A stretch of DNA of 64,000 nt, from assembly GCA_025667525.1 (NCBI GenBank), contig CM046878.1, forward strand, positions 398,308,433-398,372,432, in the 5' to 3' direction. The DNA is from Glebionis coronaria. Lineage: Eukaryota; Streptophyta; Magnoliopsida; Asterales; Asteraceae. Below, one piece after another: positions 47,726 through 58,507 of this stretch (position 1 is its first letter; each line of letters starts with the position of its first letter). A model generated the notes under the pieces. That model worked only from the letters and a program-made list of their open reading frames with translations. It made no database searches and was not told the DNA's origin. A program made the position numbers and the translations under genes.

Positions 47726-48862
47726 TTCGGGATGAGAGGTTGATTCGGAATATCCTGTTGATCCGGAATAAAAGGCTGATCCGGAATGTTTGGTATTCCG
47801 GATGAGATGCTTGATCCGAAATAATGAATTATTCCGAATGAGCACAACTGATCCGGAATATCTAATATTCCGGATGAACGACTTTTGAAATCCTTCACTC
47901 GGAATATCTTGCTTGATCTGGAACTTTTCCTGGGAAGATCAGTAACAGAACACACAAAGAACAAGGGATAAAAACATACACGAATCTAATCAAAACTAAG
48001 CAAAATCAACCACAAGATTAAATCAAACTAATCACAAAACATCTACTAATGATAATCAAACAAATCAAAACAATCAAACAAACAAATATAACCAAAATAA
48101 ACAAAACCCACTTAAATAAATCAATAAAAAATCAAGAACATGAACATAAACAATAAAGCATGAAGATTAAGATCAAATAAAGAAAGGTAGATAAGAGATT
48201 GACAATAAAAATAAAGATTGACAAGAATTAAATGGAAACTTACTTGAAATTAAAGGTATTTAAGGTGCAAGACAAGTATTTAAATTTGACAAGTAATTAA
48301 ATGGACATGAATTTAAATGTGTAGGAAAGTAAAATGGAAAAAATAGTTTGTCAAGCTATCCAACAAAAACTAATGAAATGAAATCCTAAACTATATATAG
48401 GGGAGATTAAGGAGTGCTTAGGAAGCTTCCTCCCTTTTTGCTCTTTTCCTTAATTGCACACTTAAGTCCTTCTCTTCTTAATCTTTTGTTAATCTTGGAC
48501 TTTAATGGCTTTGTCTCGGGATTTCTTTAAACTCGTCTTTTAATTCTTCAATAAATAAGACTTGAGTTCTTTGGCTTTTAGTAAACTTCTGTCTTTTGAC
48601 TTTTTCTTCGATAAATCTTCAGAATTGGTCTTGGACTTCCGTTCTTTTTGCACTCTTGACTTCTTGACTTCGTCTTTCGTCTTTTTCTTCGATAAAAGCC
48701 CGTGAATGCCCGTGTTTTCTCCACTTTTCACAATTTCGTCCTAAATCACAACAAAAACACAAACCACGCATAATTCCGACATAAATGACATAAAATACAC
48801 GTTTTAGCTCGGTTATTATTGTAATTAAGTGGTAAAAAGGATGGGTATTTACACACCTATCA
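47726..48862 (-). repeat. Truncated 3' LTR of element B (inverted)
   Basis: It begins at the proper LTR end (TGATAGGTGTG on the minus strand, 48862) next to the PPT, and breaks off inside the motif array at the word ATTCGGGATGAGAGG. It is the reverse complement of 45872-47012. The missing third is the U5 side. Confidence 0.9.
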
Positions 48863-48902
48863 AATCCCCTACACTTGACCATTGCAATGTCCTCATGCAA
48901 TG
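48863..48902 (-). promoter_or_regulatory. Polypurine tract and hairpin of element B
   Basis: Minus-strand AAGTGTAGGGGATT abuts the LTR. The 23-base hairpin at 48880-48902 has the same arms as at 1293-1315. Confidence 0.85.
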
Positions 48903-50889
48903 CATTAGTTACAAAGCACGATTACACTTTTCATCACAATCAATCCATAATGGCCTTTATTAAAGAAGTAGAAAGTTATAAACATTCAAAGTAAAGAAAT
49001 CAAAAGCATACCTTGGGTTTTGGAAATGTCATGAATAATTATCATCCTCAAGTTTTCACTTTCTCTAAACCAAGCTTAAAAACGAGATCATTGTTATTAT
49101 AAGTTAGCAAACTAACACGAACTCATATGGGCTAATTATTCACTTAGACTCCCTTATTCCTAGGTGTATCTCTTATATTTTATTTTTGTCTTGAATGATC
49201 ACGAGGATGCATTTTTGACTTATTTTGATAATTATTTAGTACGAAAATAAAGTGAACGATTTAATCAATAGTTAGCTAAAGGACAAAATCTTTTAAAACT
49301 GCTTCTCGGGACCTCATAAAGTTCATATCTTGGCATAACTCGCTTCGCGATTTGAGACCTTTCTCGGACCGATATTTGGCAGCGACTTCATACTTCAAAC
49401 CTTGAGAGACGTTCATGAAATAATGGTCTTCTCTTCATAATAGGAATTTCTTCACTTGAAGTTTTGAGTGATTCTTCATATTTGGACCACGACTTCTTCA
49501 TTTTTCTCCAATCTTTATTTTGGACTTTGATATACAACGATCCGCCTCCTTTTTGGACTTGGCTTTATTTATCCTCATACCTTGCTAGGGTCTTTTCGGA
49601 TAGACTTCTCCATGACTTTTGGGGAGTTTTTGCTTTTCGTCGTGTGTCTCGATCCTTCATATTGATCTTTGATAAATGATTCTTCACATCACTTGGGATC
49701 TTTAGCAACAAAATATAGCCCTCATGCCTTGTTAGGGCCTTTTCGGACTCGCCAATCTTCGCATCCCGCTTCAATAAGTTATGCCTTGGCTATGAACTCT
49801 AGTCCATACCGAGCAACTTTTAAATGATCTTGGGCTAGAAGCTAAGTAACTTTTCAAATCGTACAACCTTATTTATTGCAGATAAATTTATTAGCAAGCG
49901 ATGGGAGAATAGGCTTATAATTAACTCACATAAGTTCAAGAAAGAATACCAAACTTATAATTGACTCTATCATCTCTCGTTCTCCACTGTTTAAAATCTC
50001 AAGGAATGAGACTCGTGGATGCTTAGCCTATTAAATCAAAGTTTTGCGTTTTCGAGTCGCCTATAGGATCTTGCAAATTCTTAGACTCTTTCATGTTTAG
50101 AAATCGCATTTTAAAGTTCCCTTGATAAACGACTCTCTAGGATCAATTATAGGAACTTGCGAAAAGTTCTTGTTCTTAACCCGTGAGAGTAAAGACTTTC
50201 GCGTTTTATAGCTCCCTATATAAAAGCCTAGCAAAACTTGACTTAAACACGTTAAGGATACTAGCTAGAGTAACTTAGACAAGTAAACTCGGGTTGAGTC
50301 AAAAGATTCATAACGTTTGAAATTAAAACCACTTTATTAAAAATTTATTCTAGTAAAGAAAGAAAATAACTATACAAAGGGAAAAACTAATAGGCCAAAA
50401 TAGATCAAAAATTTTGAAAAATGTCGAAAAATTGATTTTCTGGTTAAAATGAGAACAAATACAAGGAAAAGGCCACTTAACTTCGATAGAAGTCCCCCCT
50501 ACACTTAATATAAACATTGTCCTCAATGTTTAAGCATGTGGGAGTAAACTCCTCTACACTTAGGACATTGTGCATGTTGTTTAAATCTTGCTAAGGAAAG
50601 GACAACTAAAGAGATTCCTATTTTAATATTGAGAAATATAAAATAGTGAATCGAAAAGAGTTTAGGATAGAACCGGGAAGATGGAACACGGAATCACGGG
50701 TCGTCAAGAATCATCAAGAGTGGATCATTGAGCGCTCGAATCCCTGAATAGAAGAAGAGAGGAAATAGCAAACACCAACGGGTCTCCCCTACACTTAGGA
50801 TAAAGAAAGCTAAAAGATAGATACATGGGTTGCCTCCCAAGAAGCGCTTGATTTTTGATTACCGAATCGTGAGCCTGACTCGACCTTGA
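48903..50889 (-). other. 3' untranslated region of element B
   Basis: Collinear with 61664-63660 of element C. It contains a 9-4-9 hairpin at 50511-50532 followed by a PPT-like tract (AAGTGTAGGGGGG on the minus strand, near 50492-50505). No coding potential. Confidence 0.85.
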
Positions 50890-53800
50890 TTAGCAAAGGA
50901 AGTAGCATGAAACATATCCACCGGGATCAAATACATAGTTTTCGTCCATCAAATAGCACAAGCTTAAGGCGAACAAGGCAAGCCAAAGAAGAGTAGGCAA
51001 GGTTCCCTTACGCAAAGACGGAGCACGGTGGAAGCAAGGGTGAAGTGGTGCAAGCAGATTTCCATAAGTTCCAAAGATATTTCCTTTTATTTCATCAGAC
51101 GGATACTGAGATGCCTGAATAATATTGATACCGGGGTCGAACACCTTTTCCTTTAGGGGAAAATAGCACTCAGGCTCAGCAGAATGTGAAGAAGATCCGC
51201 GAAGAAGATGCACAACCTCGTCATCAGAAGGTGGACAAAGAGGTGTTGAATCATATGTGTTGCGGATGTCGGTGTCGACCGGTTGCTTCTCCTTTGAAAG
51301 ATTTTCTTCAAATCCAAAGTAGGATCAAGACAATAATCTTCAAAGTCCAAAGGAGGTGCATCACTCTCATGAGGGAAGTAAGTATTAAGAAAAGTAGAAA
51401 AGTCTTCCTCAAATGAGTAATCATCCAAAGTAGGATTTAGTGATGGCGGAGGATCTTCATCATGAGAAGAATCACTCGAAAGAGTATCGGCCTCATCAAA
51501 ATCATCATATGTGGGCAGATCGGGATACTCAGAAGTAAGGTCATCATAATCATCCGAATCTGAGCTAGAATCATCATCATAAGCATCAAAGATCGGTGGA
51601 GAATCATAAATGGGAGAAGGTTCCAAATTAGAGAGAGAATCGTCCACATCATCTTGGAAAAGTGGATTATCAATGCAAGACTCGAATAGAGGATTGTTGT
51701 AGATGACAAAATCATCGAGCACGTTAATCATATTCGAAGATTCTCGTCCATAGGATTTGCTTGTAAGCTTCCCCATTTTAAAAACTTGGGCATCATCCCC
51801 GACTCTTAAGATTAACTCACCTTCGGCCACATCAACTAGAGCTCGTCCGGTTCTCAAGAATGGCCGACCAAGTATTAAAGGAATACGAGGGTCCATTTCA
51901 TAATCAACAACGACAAAGTCGAACGGGAAAGTAAATGTGCCAACTTTAATGAACACGTCTTCGGCAATACCAACGGGGTAAGCGAGAGTGCGATTTGCAA
52001 GTTCAAGAGTCATCTTTGTTGGAGTAAGGTCGGGTAATGATAGTGTTTTCCAAACACTCAAAGGCATGAGATTAATACTGGCACCGAGATCAGCTAAGGT
52101 AGTAAACTCTTCGGTTTTGTTAAAAATGCACGGCAACACAAAACGACCGGGATCTCCAAGCTTTTCCGGAAGTTCTTTAAGAATAACTGCAGAACAGTTT
52201 TCATTTAAGCGTGTGTTGGCGAGCTCAATCAACTTCTCCTTCTTGTTAAGCAATTCCTTGAATGCTTTCACAAATTTCGGCATGTGGACAAGTGCTTCGA
52301 CAAGGCTAATGTTGAAATTTAGTTGAGAGATCATCTTCAAATAATTTGACATTTGATAGTTATCCTTGGTTAGCATTGTGGTCTTGCCTAGCCGTGAAGG
52401 ATAAGGGATATTGGGTTTAGGTGAGGAAGGTGCAGGTGTAGGTAAAGGTTGAGATGTTGAAGGGTTCTTCTTGACAACATCGTCATGACGAGGCGGAGAC
52501 GGTAATGGTGTACTAATACTAGGTGTAGGAGGAGTAGGGATAAATGGTGGTGGAGGAGGTGTAGATGATGGGGGTGGGATAGGTGGTCCTACTATGGTTA
52601 CTCCACTACGGGTAGTAATAGCACTCACATTTGCTCACGGATTGGTGACGGTGTTTGAAGGTAAAGAACTCGAAGTAGAAGGTTGAGTTGTGGGCAAGAA
52701 ACTAGCCATCATTTTCTTCAAGTCATTCGTTTGATTGCTGAAGGAGGATTGGATATTATCCCGAATCTCGGATCTTATGTCATTTCCTTTCTTGGTGATA
52801 TCTCCTTTCAGATTGATAATTTGGCTCTGCAGATTCTTGATTTGCTCACCTTGGGTTCTCATTAAGGCTTCAACATCCGGATTAATGGGTGGGGCTTGTT
52901 GAGGGGGTGGGTCATAAGGATTAGAAGCTTTAGGTGGGAGTTGGTTGCTTCTATTGTAATTTTTGTTGAGGTTTTGGTTTTGAGGAGAAAAACCAGGTGA
53001 AAGGTAGTTGTTTGACCGGTAACTCAGCAAATTTCGATCCCCTTGAGGTCGAGCATGGTAATTTTCCGGTGAATAATTACCATAAGCTGCATACACGTTT
53101 TCTGGATTTCCTTGAGTAGAAGGACAATCAGTGTATGAGTGTGGACCGCCGCATGTTTCACAAGAAGGTGCAACCGCTTTAACTTGTTGTTGGTTTATAG
53201 CGAGAAGCAAGATATTTTTATTCATTTCAGTCATCATGCTGGTGAATTCGGTCATGTTGGGGCTTGCTGAAGTAGAAGAAACATTGACTCTCGGGTTGTT
53301 CCTTGAAGAAGCGGAGGAATCCCAGTTTTTATGATGAGTAGTCATGTTCTCAATAAGCTCTCTACACTCCTCGGGTCTCCTTTTCATAAATGTGCCACCG
53401 GCGGCTGCATTAATCGTATCACGATCTCGAAAAGTCAAACCGTTGTAGAAAGTATCAATCAATGTGACTGGAAGCATGTTGTGGTTTGGACAACGATCGA
53501 TTAAGACATTATATCTTTCCCAAGCATCAAAGAGAGATTCATCGGGTTCTTGCATGAAACCGCTGATTTGATTGCGAAGGCTCGTGACCATGGATGGTGG
53601 AAATTAGCGCAATAAAAAGCGTTGTGTCATGTCATCCCAAGTATGAATTGAATTCTTTGGGAGACGATCAAACCATTTCTCGGCGTGGTGTGATAAAGTA
53701 TGTGGGAAGAGTTGAAGGCGAAGAACATCCATTGTGGCACCAGACAACTTCATGCTTTGGGTGATTGTAATGAACTTGTCGAGGTGTTTGTTGGCATCAT

Positions 53801-54074
53801 CATCAGGCATTCCTCTAAAAGGATTTGTTTGCACTTGCTGGATCATGTGGTGCTTCAACGAAAACTCCGGAGCCGTGATTTGCATCGGCGCAATCGGTCC
53901 TCCTCGTCCAAACATGGTAGGTTGACAAAGCTCCTCCATTGTCCGAAGGTCGGGCTGTGGAAGAACATTGTTGTTATTATTGAGGTGCGGTGGATTATTG
54001 TTGTTGTTAACACGTGCCATACTTAAATCTTCTTGAGTCTCAGGCTCTTGATAATTAGAAGATCTAGTACGCAT
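50890..54074 (-). pseudogene. gag-protease-DPG polyprotein of element B, with two stops and a frameshift
   Basis: From MRTRSSNYQEPETQ at 54074 the minus strand encodes the Athila-type gag (LRLQLFPHTLSHHAEKWFDR, RNQISGFMQEPDESLFDAWE), the knuckle CETCGGPHSYTDC, a proline-rich spacer, the complete protease (LADLGASINLMPLSVWKTL ... PRIPLILGRPFLRTGRALV), the acidic linker, and after a phase change the DPG domain (51213-50890). The lesions are a TAA near 53606 where C has TAC, a TGA near 52632 where C has a coding triplet, and about 35 extra bases near 51280-51314 that shift the frame. The protease frame 52628-51153 itself is open. There is no RT or integrase. Confidence 0.88.
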
Positions 54075-54077
54075 ACA

Positions 54078-54100
54078 CCTAAAACGGCAAAAGAAAACAA
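54078..54100 (-). other. Probable 3' splice acceptor before gag in element B
   Basis: The minus strand reads TTTTCTTTTGCCGTTTTAG then GTGTATGCG, i.e. a pyrimidine tract and AG (54080-54079) four bases before the gag ATG. The same layout is at 58478-58503 in C. Confidence 0.5.
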
Positions 54101-54304
54101 TACCAAACACAAAGACAATATATATACACAATAAAAATAAAATACTGGATTTTTGAAAATTTTAATTTTTATGGATTTTTTTAACAATTTTTTAATTTTT
54201 ATGGTTTTTTGAATTTTTAAGCAAGAAAAATAACGCTCACAAGTGAACGGATCCCAAAAAGCAACGCGTCTCTCACAGAAAATCGTTAATCTTTACGAAA
54301 AAAG

Positions 54305-54319
54305 CCGGCAGCGGCGCCA
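54305..54319 (-). other. Primer binding site of element B (tRNA-Asp type)
   Basis: TGGCGCCGCTGCCGG on the minus strand, separated from the LTR end by TTAAAA. Confidence 0.88.
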
Positions 54320-54325
54320 TTTTAA

Positions 54326-55113
54326 TGTAGGATTTTACCTAGTCAGAAAGTTAAGTTCTCGGTATCTTAACGAATTGATTTCCGGTTCAAAGTACGACTC
54401 TATTGTTTTTGGTGAAACAAATATTTTTGGTTGTTTTTAAAATAAAAGTGCAAAGACGTAAATGAAAATTGACTTAAAAGTAAATATAAGTCTAATTAAA
54501 AGTAAAAGACAAGTATTTAAAAGCGAGACGAAAATTAAAAGGCACAAAAATAAAAATAACGCAAACTTAAAACTATCTAATGTAAACTTAAAACGCAACC
54601 AAAACATAAACTAAGGCAAGGCTAAAATAAATTTAAGGCAAATAAACTTAAAGTGCAACTAAGTAAAAAGGCGGGAAAAGTAAAGCTTGAAAATTAAAAG
54701 AAGAAAATTAAATACAGAAACTAGAAAGAACCTGAAAACAGCTCATCCGGAATAATACCCTCATTCGGAATAAACATTCATCCGGAATGTCACCTTCGTT
54801 CGGAATGTTCTTCTTCACTCGGAATATTCACCAAATCCCTTGATCCGGAATAAATCCTTGATCCGGAATGTAGCTTTGATCTGGAATGTTGCCCTAGATC
54901 CGGAATATCTCTTGATCCGGAATGTTATTCCGAATAAAACCCTTGATCCGGAATGTCATAATATTCCGAATAAACTCCTTGATCCGGAATAATAAATTAT
55001 TCCGGATGAACTTGCTGATCCGGAATTTTATTTGATTCGGAATGAGAGGTTGATCCGGAATATCCTGTCGATCCGGAATAAAAGGCTGATCCGGAATGTT
55101 TGGTATTCCAGAT
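54326..55113 (-). repeat. Truncated 5' LTR of element B (U5 side only)
   Basis: It starts at the correct LTR 3' end (...AAAATCCTACA on the minus strand at 54326) and breaks off in the motif array. The TATA box, cap region and donor are missing, so the body of B has no promoter of its own. Confidence 0.88.
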
Positions 55114-55120
55114 ATTTTAA

Positions 55121-55834
55121 TGTAGGATTTTACCTAGTAAGAAAGTTAAGTTCTCGGTATCTTAACGAATTGATTTCCGGTTCAAAGTACGACTCTATTG
55201 TTTTTGGTGAAACAAATATTTTTGGTTGTTTTTTAAAAAAAAGTGCAAAGACGTAAATGAAAATTGACTTAAAAGTAAATCTAAGTCTAATTAAAAGTAA
55301 AAGACAAGTATTTAAAAGCGAGACGAAAATTAAAAGGCACTAAAATAAAAATAACACAAACTTAAAACTATTTAAGGTAAACTTAAAACGAAACCAAAAC
55401 TTAAACTAAGGCAAGGCTAAAATAAATTTAAGGCAAATAAACTTAAAGTGCAACTAAGTAAAAAGGCGGGAAAAGTAAAGCTTGAAAATTAAAAGCAGAA
55501 AATTAAAAACATAAACTAGAAAGAACCTGAAAACAATTCATTCGGAATAATAATACCCTCATTCGGAATAAACATTCATCCGGAATGTAACCTTCGTTCG
55601 GAATGTTCTTCTTCACTTGGAATATTCACCAAATCCCTTGATCCGAAATAAATCCTTGATCCGGAATGTAGCTTTGATCCGGAATGTTGCCCTTGATCCG
55701 AAATATCTCTTGATCTGGAATGTTATTCCGAATAAAACCCTTGATCCGGAATGTCTTAATATTCCGAATAAACTCCTTGATCCGGAATAATAAATTATTC
55801 CGGATGAACTTGCTGATCCGGAATATTATTAATT
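55121..55834 (-). repeat. Second truncated LTR copy joined head-to-tail to the 5' LTR of element B
   Basis: It repeats the LTR 3' end from ...AAAATCCTACA (55121) into the motif array and stops near 55830. It is joined to the previous copy through TTAAAA (55115-55120), the bases that precede a PBS, although no PBS is there. Like its neighbour it lacks U3. Confidence 0.88.
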
Positions 55835-56581
55835 ACGTGTTAAGTCGTGTCGGGAAATCATATAATCATTTTTGGATGCATTGTAACTTTTGAAAATTAT
55901 TTTTACGAAACCTGAGCCCCATAAATATTTTCAATATTTACTAATAGTCATTTTATACCCTTTAAACTATTAAAATGCTTTTAGATCCAAAACTATCCAA
56001 TATTTGCAAATCTTACCCTAACCACACTATATAATCTATTTTTTTAACCATTTCACCTCATTTCTTTAGTAAAAAAAACACACACACAAAAATACTCTCC
56101 CTCCCTTTCCTCTTTATTTCTGCCACCTTCATCACCCTAAACCACCATAAATCTTAAACTTTTACCAACTTTAACAAAATCTAATCAATATCCCATTCAT
56201 AAAATCATCTTATGATTCTTTTGGTACAATAATTTTACAAATACATCATGTTTTTATGAACTTATGATTTTATGGTTGGATGATGTTTAAAACCTCGTGC
56301 ATGTGATGATCTTGGTAAGATCATCACTTTTTGATCCTTAAATGTTGTATTTTGATCTTGGGTTTTTGTTAGATTTTGCATGCAAGTGTTTTTAGGATTG
56401 TTTGGTTGATGGGAATGATGGTATAGTGATCCTAGAGGTATGGGAATGATTAGCTTTGGTGGGAAAATTGATTTGTCATATTTTCTAACAGGGTATTTTG
56501 GGACAGCGGCTTATAACAGATTGTTTCGTGGGTTTAAGTTCTGAGATAGGCTGAGATTATTTGATATTATTGTAGAGTTTT
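55835..56581. other. Unassigned background between elements B and C
   Basis: AT-rich. There is a TATA-like ACTATATAATC near 56023, and CACACACAAAAATACTCTCC-type pyrimidine-rich text follows it. No open frame of note. It could be the promoter-like part of an old LTR or a gene relic. GTTTT at 56577-56581 is the candidate left target duplication of element C, whose right copy is outside the window. Confidence 0.4.
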
Positions 56582-58287
56582 TGATATGTGTGTAAACACC
56601 CATCCTTTTTACCACTTAATTACAATAATAACCGAGCCAAAACGTATATTTTATGTCTTTTATGTCGGAATTATGCATGGTTTGTATTTTTGTTGTGATT
56701 TAGGACGGAATTGTGAAAAGTGGAGAAAACACGGCATTTACGGGCTTTAATTGAAGAAAAAGATGAAAGATGAAGTCAAGAAGTCAAGAGTGCGAAATGA
56801 ACGGAAGTCCAAGACCAATTCTGAAGATTTATCGAAGATAAAGTCAAAAGACGGAAGTTTACTAAAAGCCGAAGAACTCGAATCTTATTTATTGAAGAAT
56901 TAAAAGACGAGTCCAAAGAAATCCCGAGCTAAAAGTCATTAAAGTCCAAGATTAAAGAAGATTAAAGGCTTAAGGACCTAATTGTGCAATTAAGAGAAAA
57001 TGAAGGAGGGGAGGAAGCTTCCTAATCCTCCCCTATATATAGACCATTAGTATTATCATTTGTTTTTGTTGGCTAAGGTGACAATTAGTCTTCCATCTTT
57101 ATTTACTTGCACATTTACTTTATTGCACATTTAATTACCTTGTCTTGTACTTTAATTTTACAAGTAATTTACTTTTATTTTAATTGCACCTTTACTTTTC
57201 TAGTTAAATCTCTCATTCTCCCTTTCTTTCTTGCTTGATCTTTATGTTTATGTGTTCATTATCTTGCTTATTTGATTAAAGATTGTGTTTTTATGCTTTT
57301 GATTGTTTTAGATCATTGGTTTTTATAGCTTATTGTGTTTATCTTTAAGTTTATAAAGTTTTTATAAAAGTTATTTTTATATAAAAGTTGTTTTTCGTAA
57401 AGCTTATTCATTTCGTGTTTTAAAAGTCTTTAAATTTCAGTTTAGTAGCTTATTTTTATACGGTTTGCCTTAGGTTTTTCGTCTTGTGCTTATTAGAGTT
57501 ATAGCTTATTTGTTTAGCTTATTATGTGCCTTTTCTTCCGTATTCCGATCTGGTAAATCGGAAAAGGGTTTCACATTCCGACCATAGCTCTTTGGCTTGG
57601 TCGGAAAAGGGTTACAATATTCCGATTGGTGGTGTTTAGTTATATTCCGATCGAGCTGAGTGACAATCATTCCGATCTGGACTCTTCTACACATTCCGAT
57701 TGGAGGGTAAAGTGGTATTCCGATCAGGGATTTAGTTTGGTATTCCGATCAGAAAAAGTGACAGCTTTCCGATTGGATTTTCAGATCCACATTCCGACTA
57801 GAGGTAAGACCATCATTCCTATCAGGGTGTTTTGGTTATTCCGATCAGGTATAGGTGACAGCATTCCGATTGGGTTCCGACCAACATACCGATCTAAGGT
57901 GATTGTGGTCTGATCGGAATATTTTCCGATTAGGGTAATTTTTACTACTTCGTCATGTTTAATTTTTAAGTAGACATTTTAGTACTTTGTCATTTTAATT
58001 CTCGTCACGCTTTTATTTTAAGTCACTTCATTTTGAGTCATTTAATTAATTTACATTCCGTCACGTTTTTAAATATTGCACCATTTAATTTTAATTAGAT
58101 TTAGATTTATTTTAAACGCCATTTTACTTTTACGTCATTTACTTTTAAGTCTTTGTAAATTTTAATTATACTACAACGACACATTTTTGTTATAACCAAA
58201 GAACGACTGAGTCATACTTAAAACCAATAATCAATTCGATTAGACACACATCAAAGAACTTTTTAACTAAGTAAAATTCAGTTATCA
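56582..58287 (+). repeat. 5' LTR of element C
   Basis: TGATATGTGTG...CAGTTATCA, 1,706 bases. TATA box CTATATATAG at 57033-57042. A weaker donor-like CAA/GTAATT is at 57161-57169. The TTCCGATC array is at 57535-57930. The first 300 bases match 63702-64000 almost perfectly. Confidence 0.92.
57535..57930 (+). repeat. ATTCCGATC short-motif array inside the LTR of element C
   Basis: About 13 copies of TTCCGA(T/C), mostly ATTCCGATCAGG or ATTCCGATTGG, plus inverted forms (AATCGGAAA, GATCGGAAT), at spacings of about 20-30 bases. The core word differs from the arrays in B (TTCCGGATCA) and in the left-edge element (TTCCGAAA), but the location in the leader is the same. Confidence 0.88.
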
Positions 58288-58289
58288 AA

Positions 58290-58301
58290 TGGCGCCGCTG
58301 C
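58290..58301 (+). other. Primer binding site of element C (tRNA-Asp type, shortened match)
   Basis: TGGCGCCGCTGC lies two bases after the LTR end. The next bases (AAGC) depart from the CGGGG seen in A, so only 12 bases match. Confidence 0.85.
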
Positions 58302-58477
58302 AAGCTCTTTTCGTAAAGATTAACGGTTTTCTGTGAGAGACGCGTTGCTTTTTGGGATCCGTTCACTTGTGAGCGTTATTTTCTTGCATAAAAATTTCAA
58401 AAATCCATAAAAATTAAAAATTTCAAAAATCCAAAAAGATTTTATCTTTATTGTGTATATATATTGTCTTTGTGTTT

Positions 58478-58503
58478 GGTTTCTTTTTCTTTTGCATTTT
58501 TAG
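58478..58503 (+). other. Probable 3' splice acceptor just before the gag start of element C
   Basis: A T-rich tract ending TTTTGCATTTTTAG precedes GTGTATGCG. The ATG at 58451 would add an N-terminus (CIYIVFVFGFFFFCIF) that is just this pyrimidine tract translated. I therefore start gag at 58508. Confidence 0.5.
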
Positions 58504-58507
58504 GTGT

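Larger units (their letters stand above)
45872..55834 (-). mobile_element. Element B: rearranged Athila-like gag-protease element (forward LTR fused to an inverted body)
   Basis: From left to right: a full forward LTR (45872-47719), the six bases TTAAAA, an inverted truncated 3' LTR (47726-48862), an inverted internal region with PPT, gag-pro frame and PBS, then a truncated 5' LTR (54326-55113) and a second truncated LTR copy (55121-55834). The possible duplication TTAAT (45867-45871 and 55829-55833) suggests one integration, but two of its right-hand bases also fit the LTR text. No RT or integrase is present. It is in the same family as the element at 1-3175 and close to C. Confidence 0.85.

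Noticed and set aside
45867..55833. TTAAT as a firm target-site duplication of element B
   Set aside because: Two of the five right-hand bases also fit the LTR sequence (ATTATT), so the match could be chance. Kept only as a possibility.
58451..58507. Upstream ATG adding CIYIVFVFGFFFFCIF to gag of element C
   Set aside because: The added residues are the translated pyrimidine tract before the AG; A has no equivalent, whereas MRTRS is shared by A, B and C.
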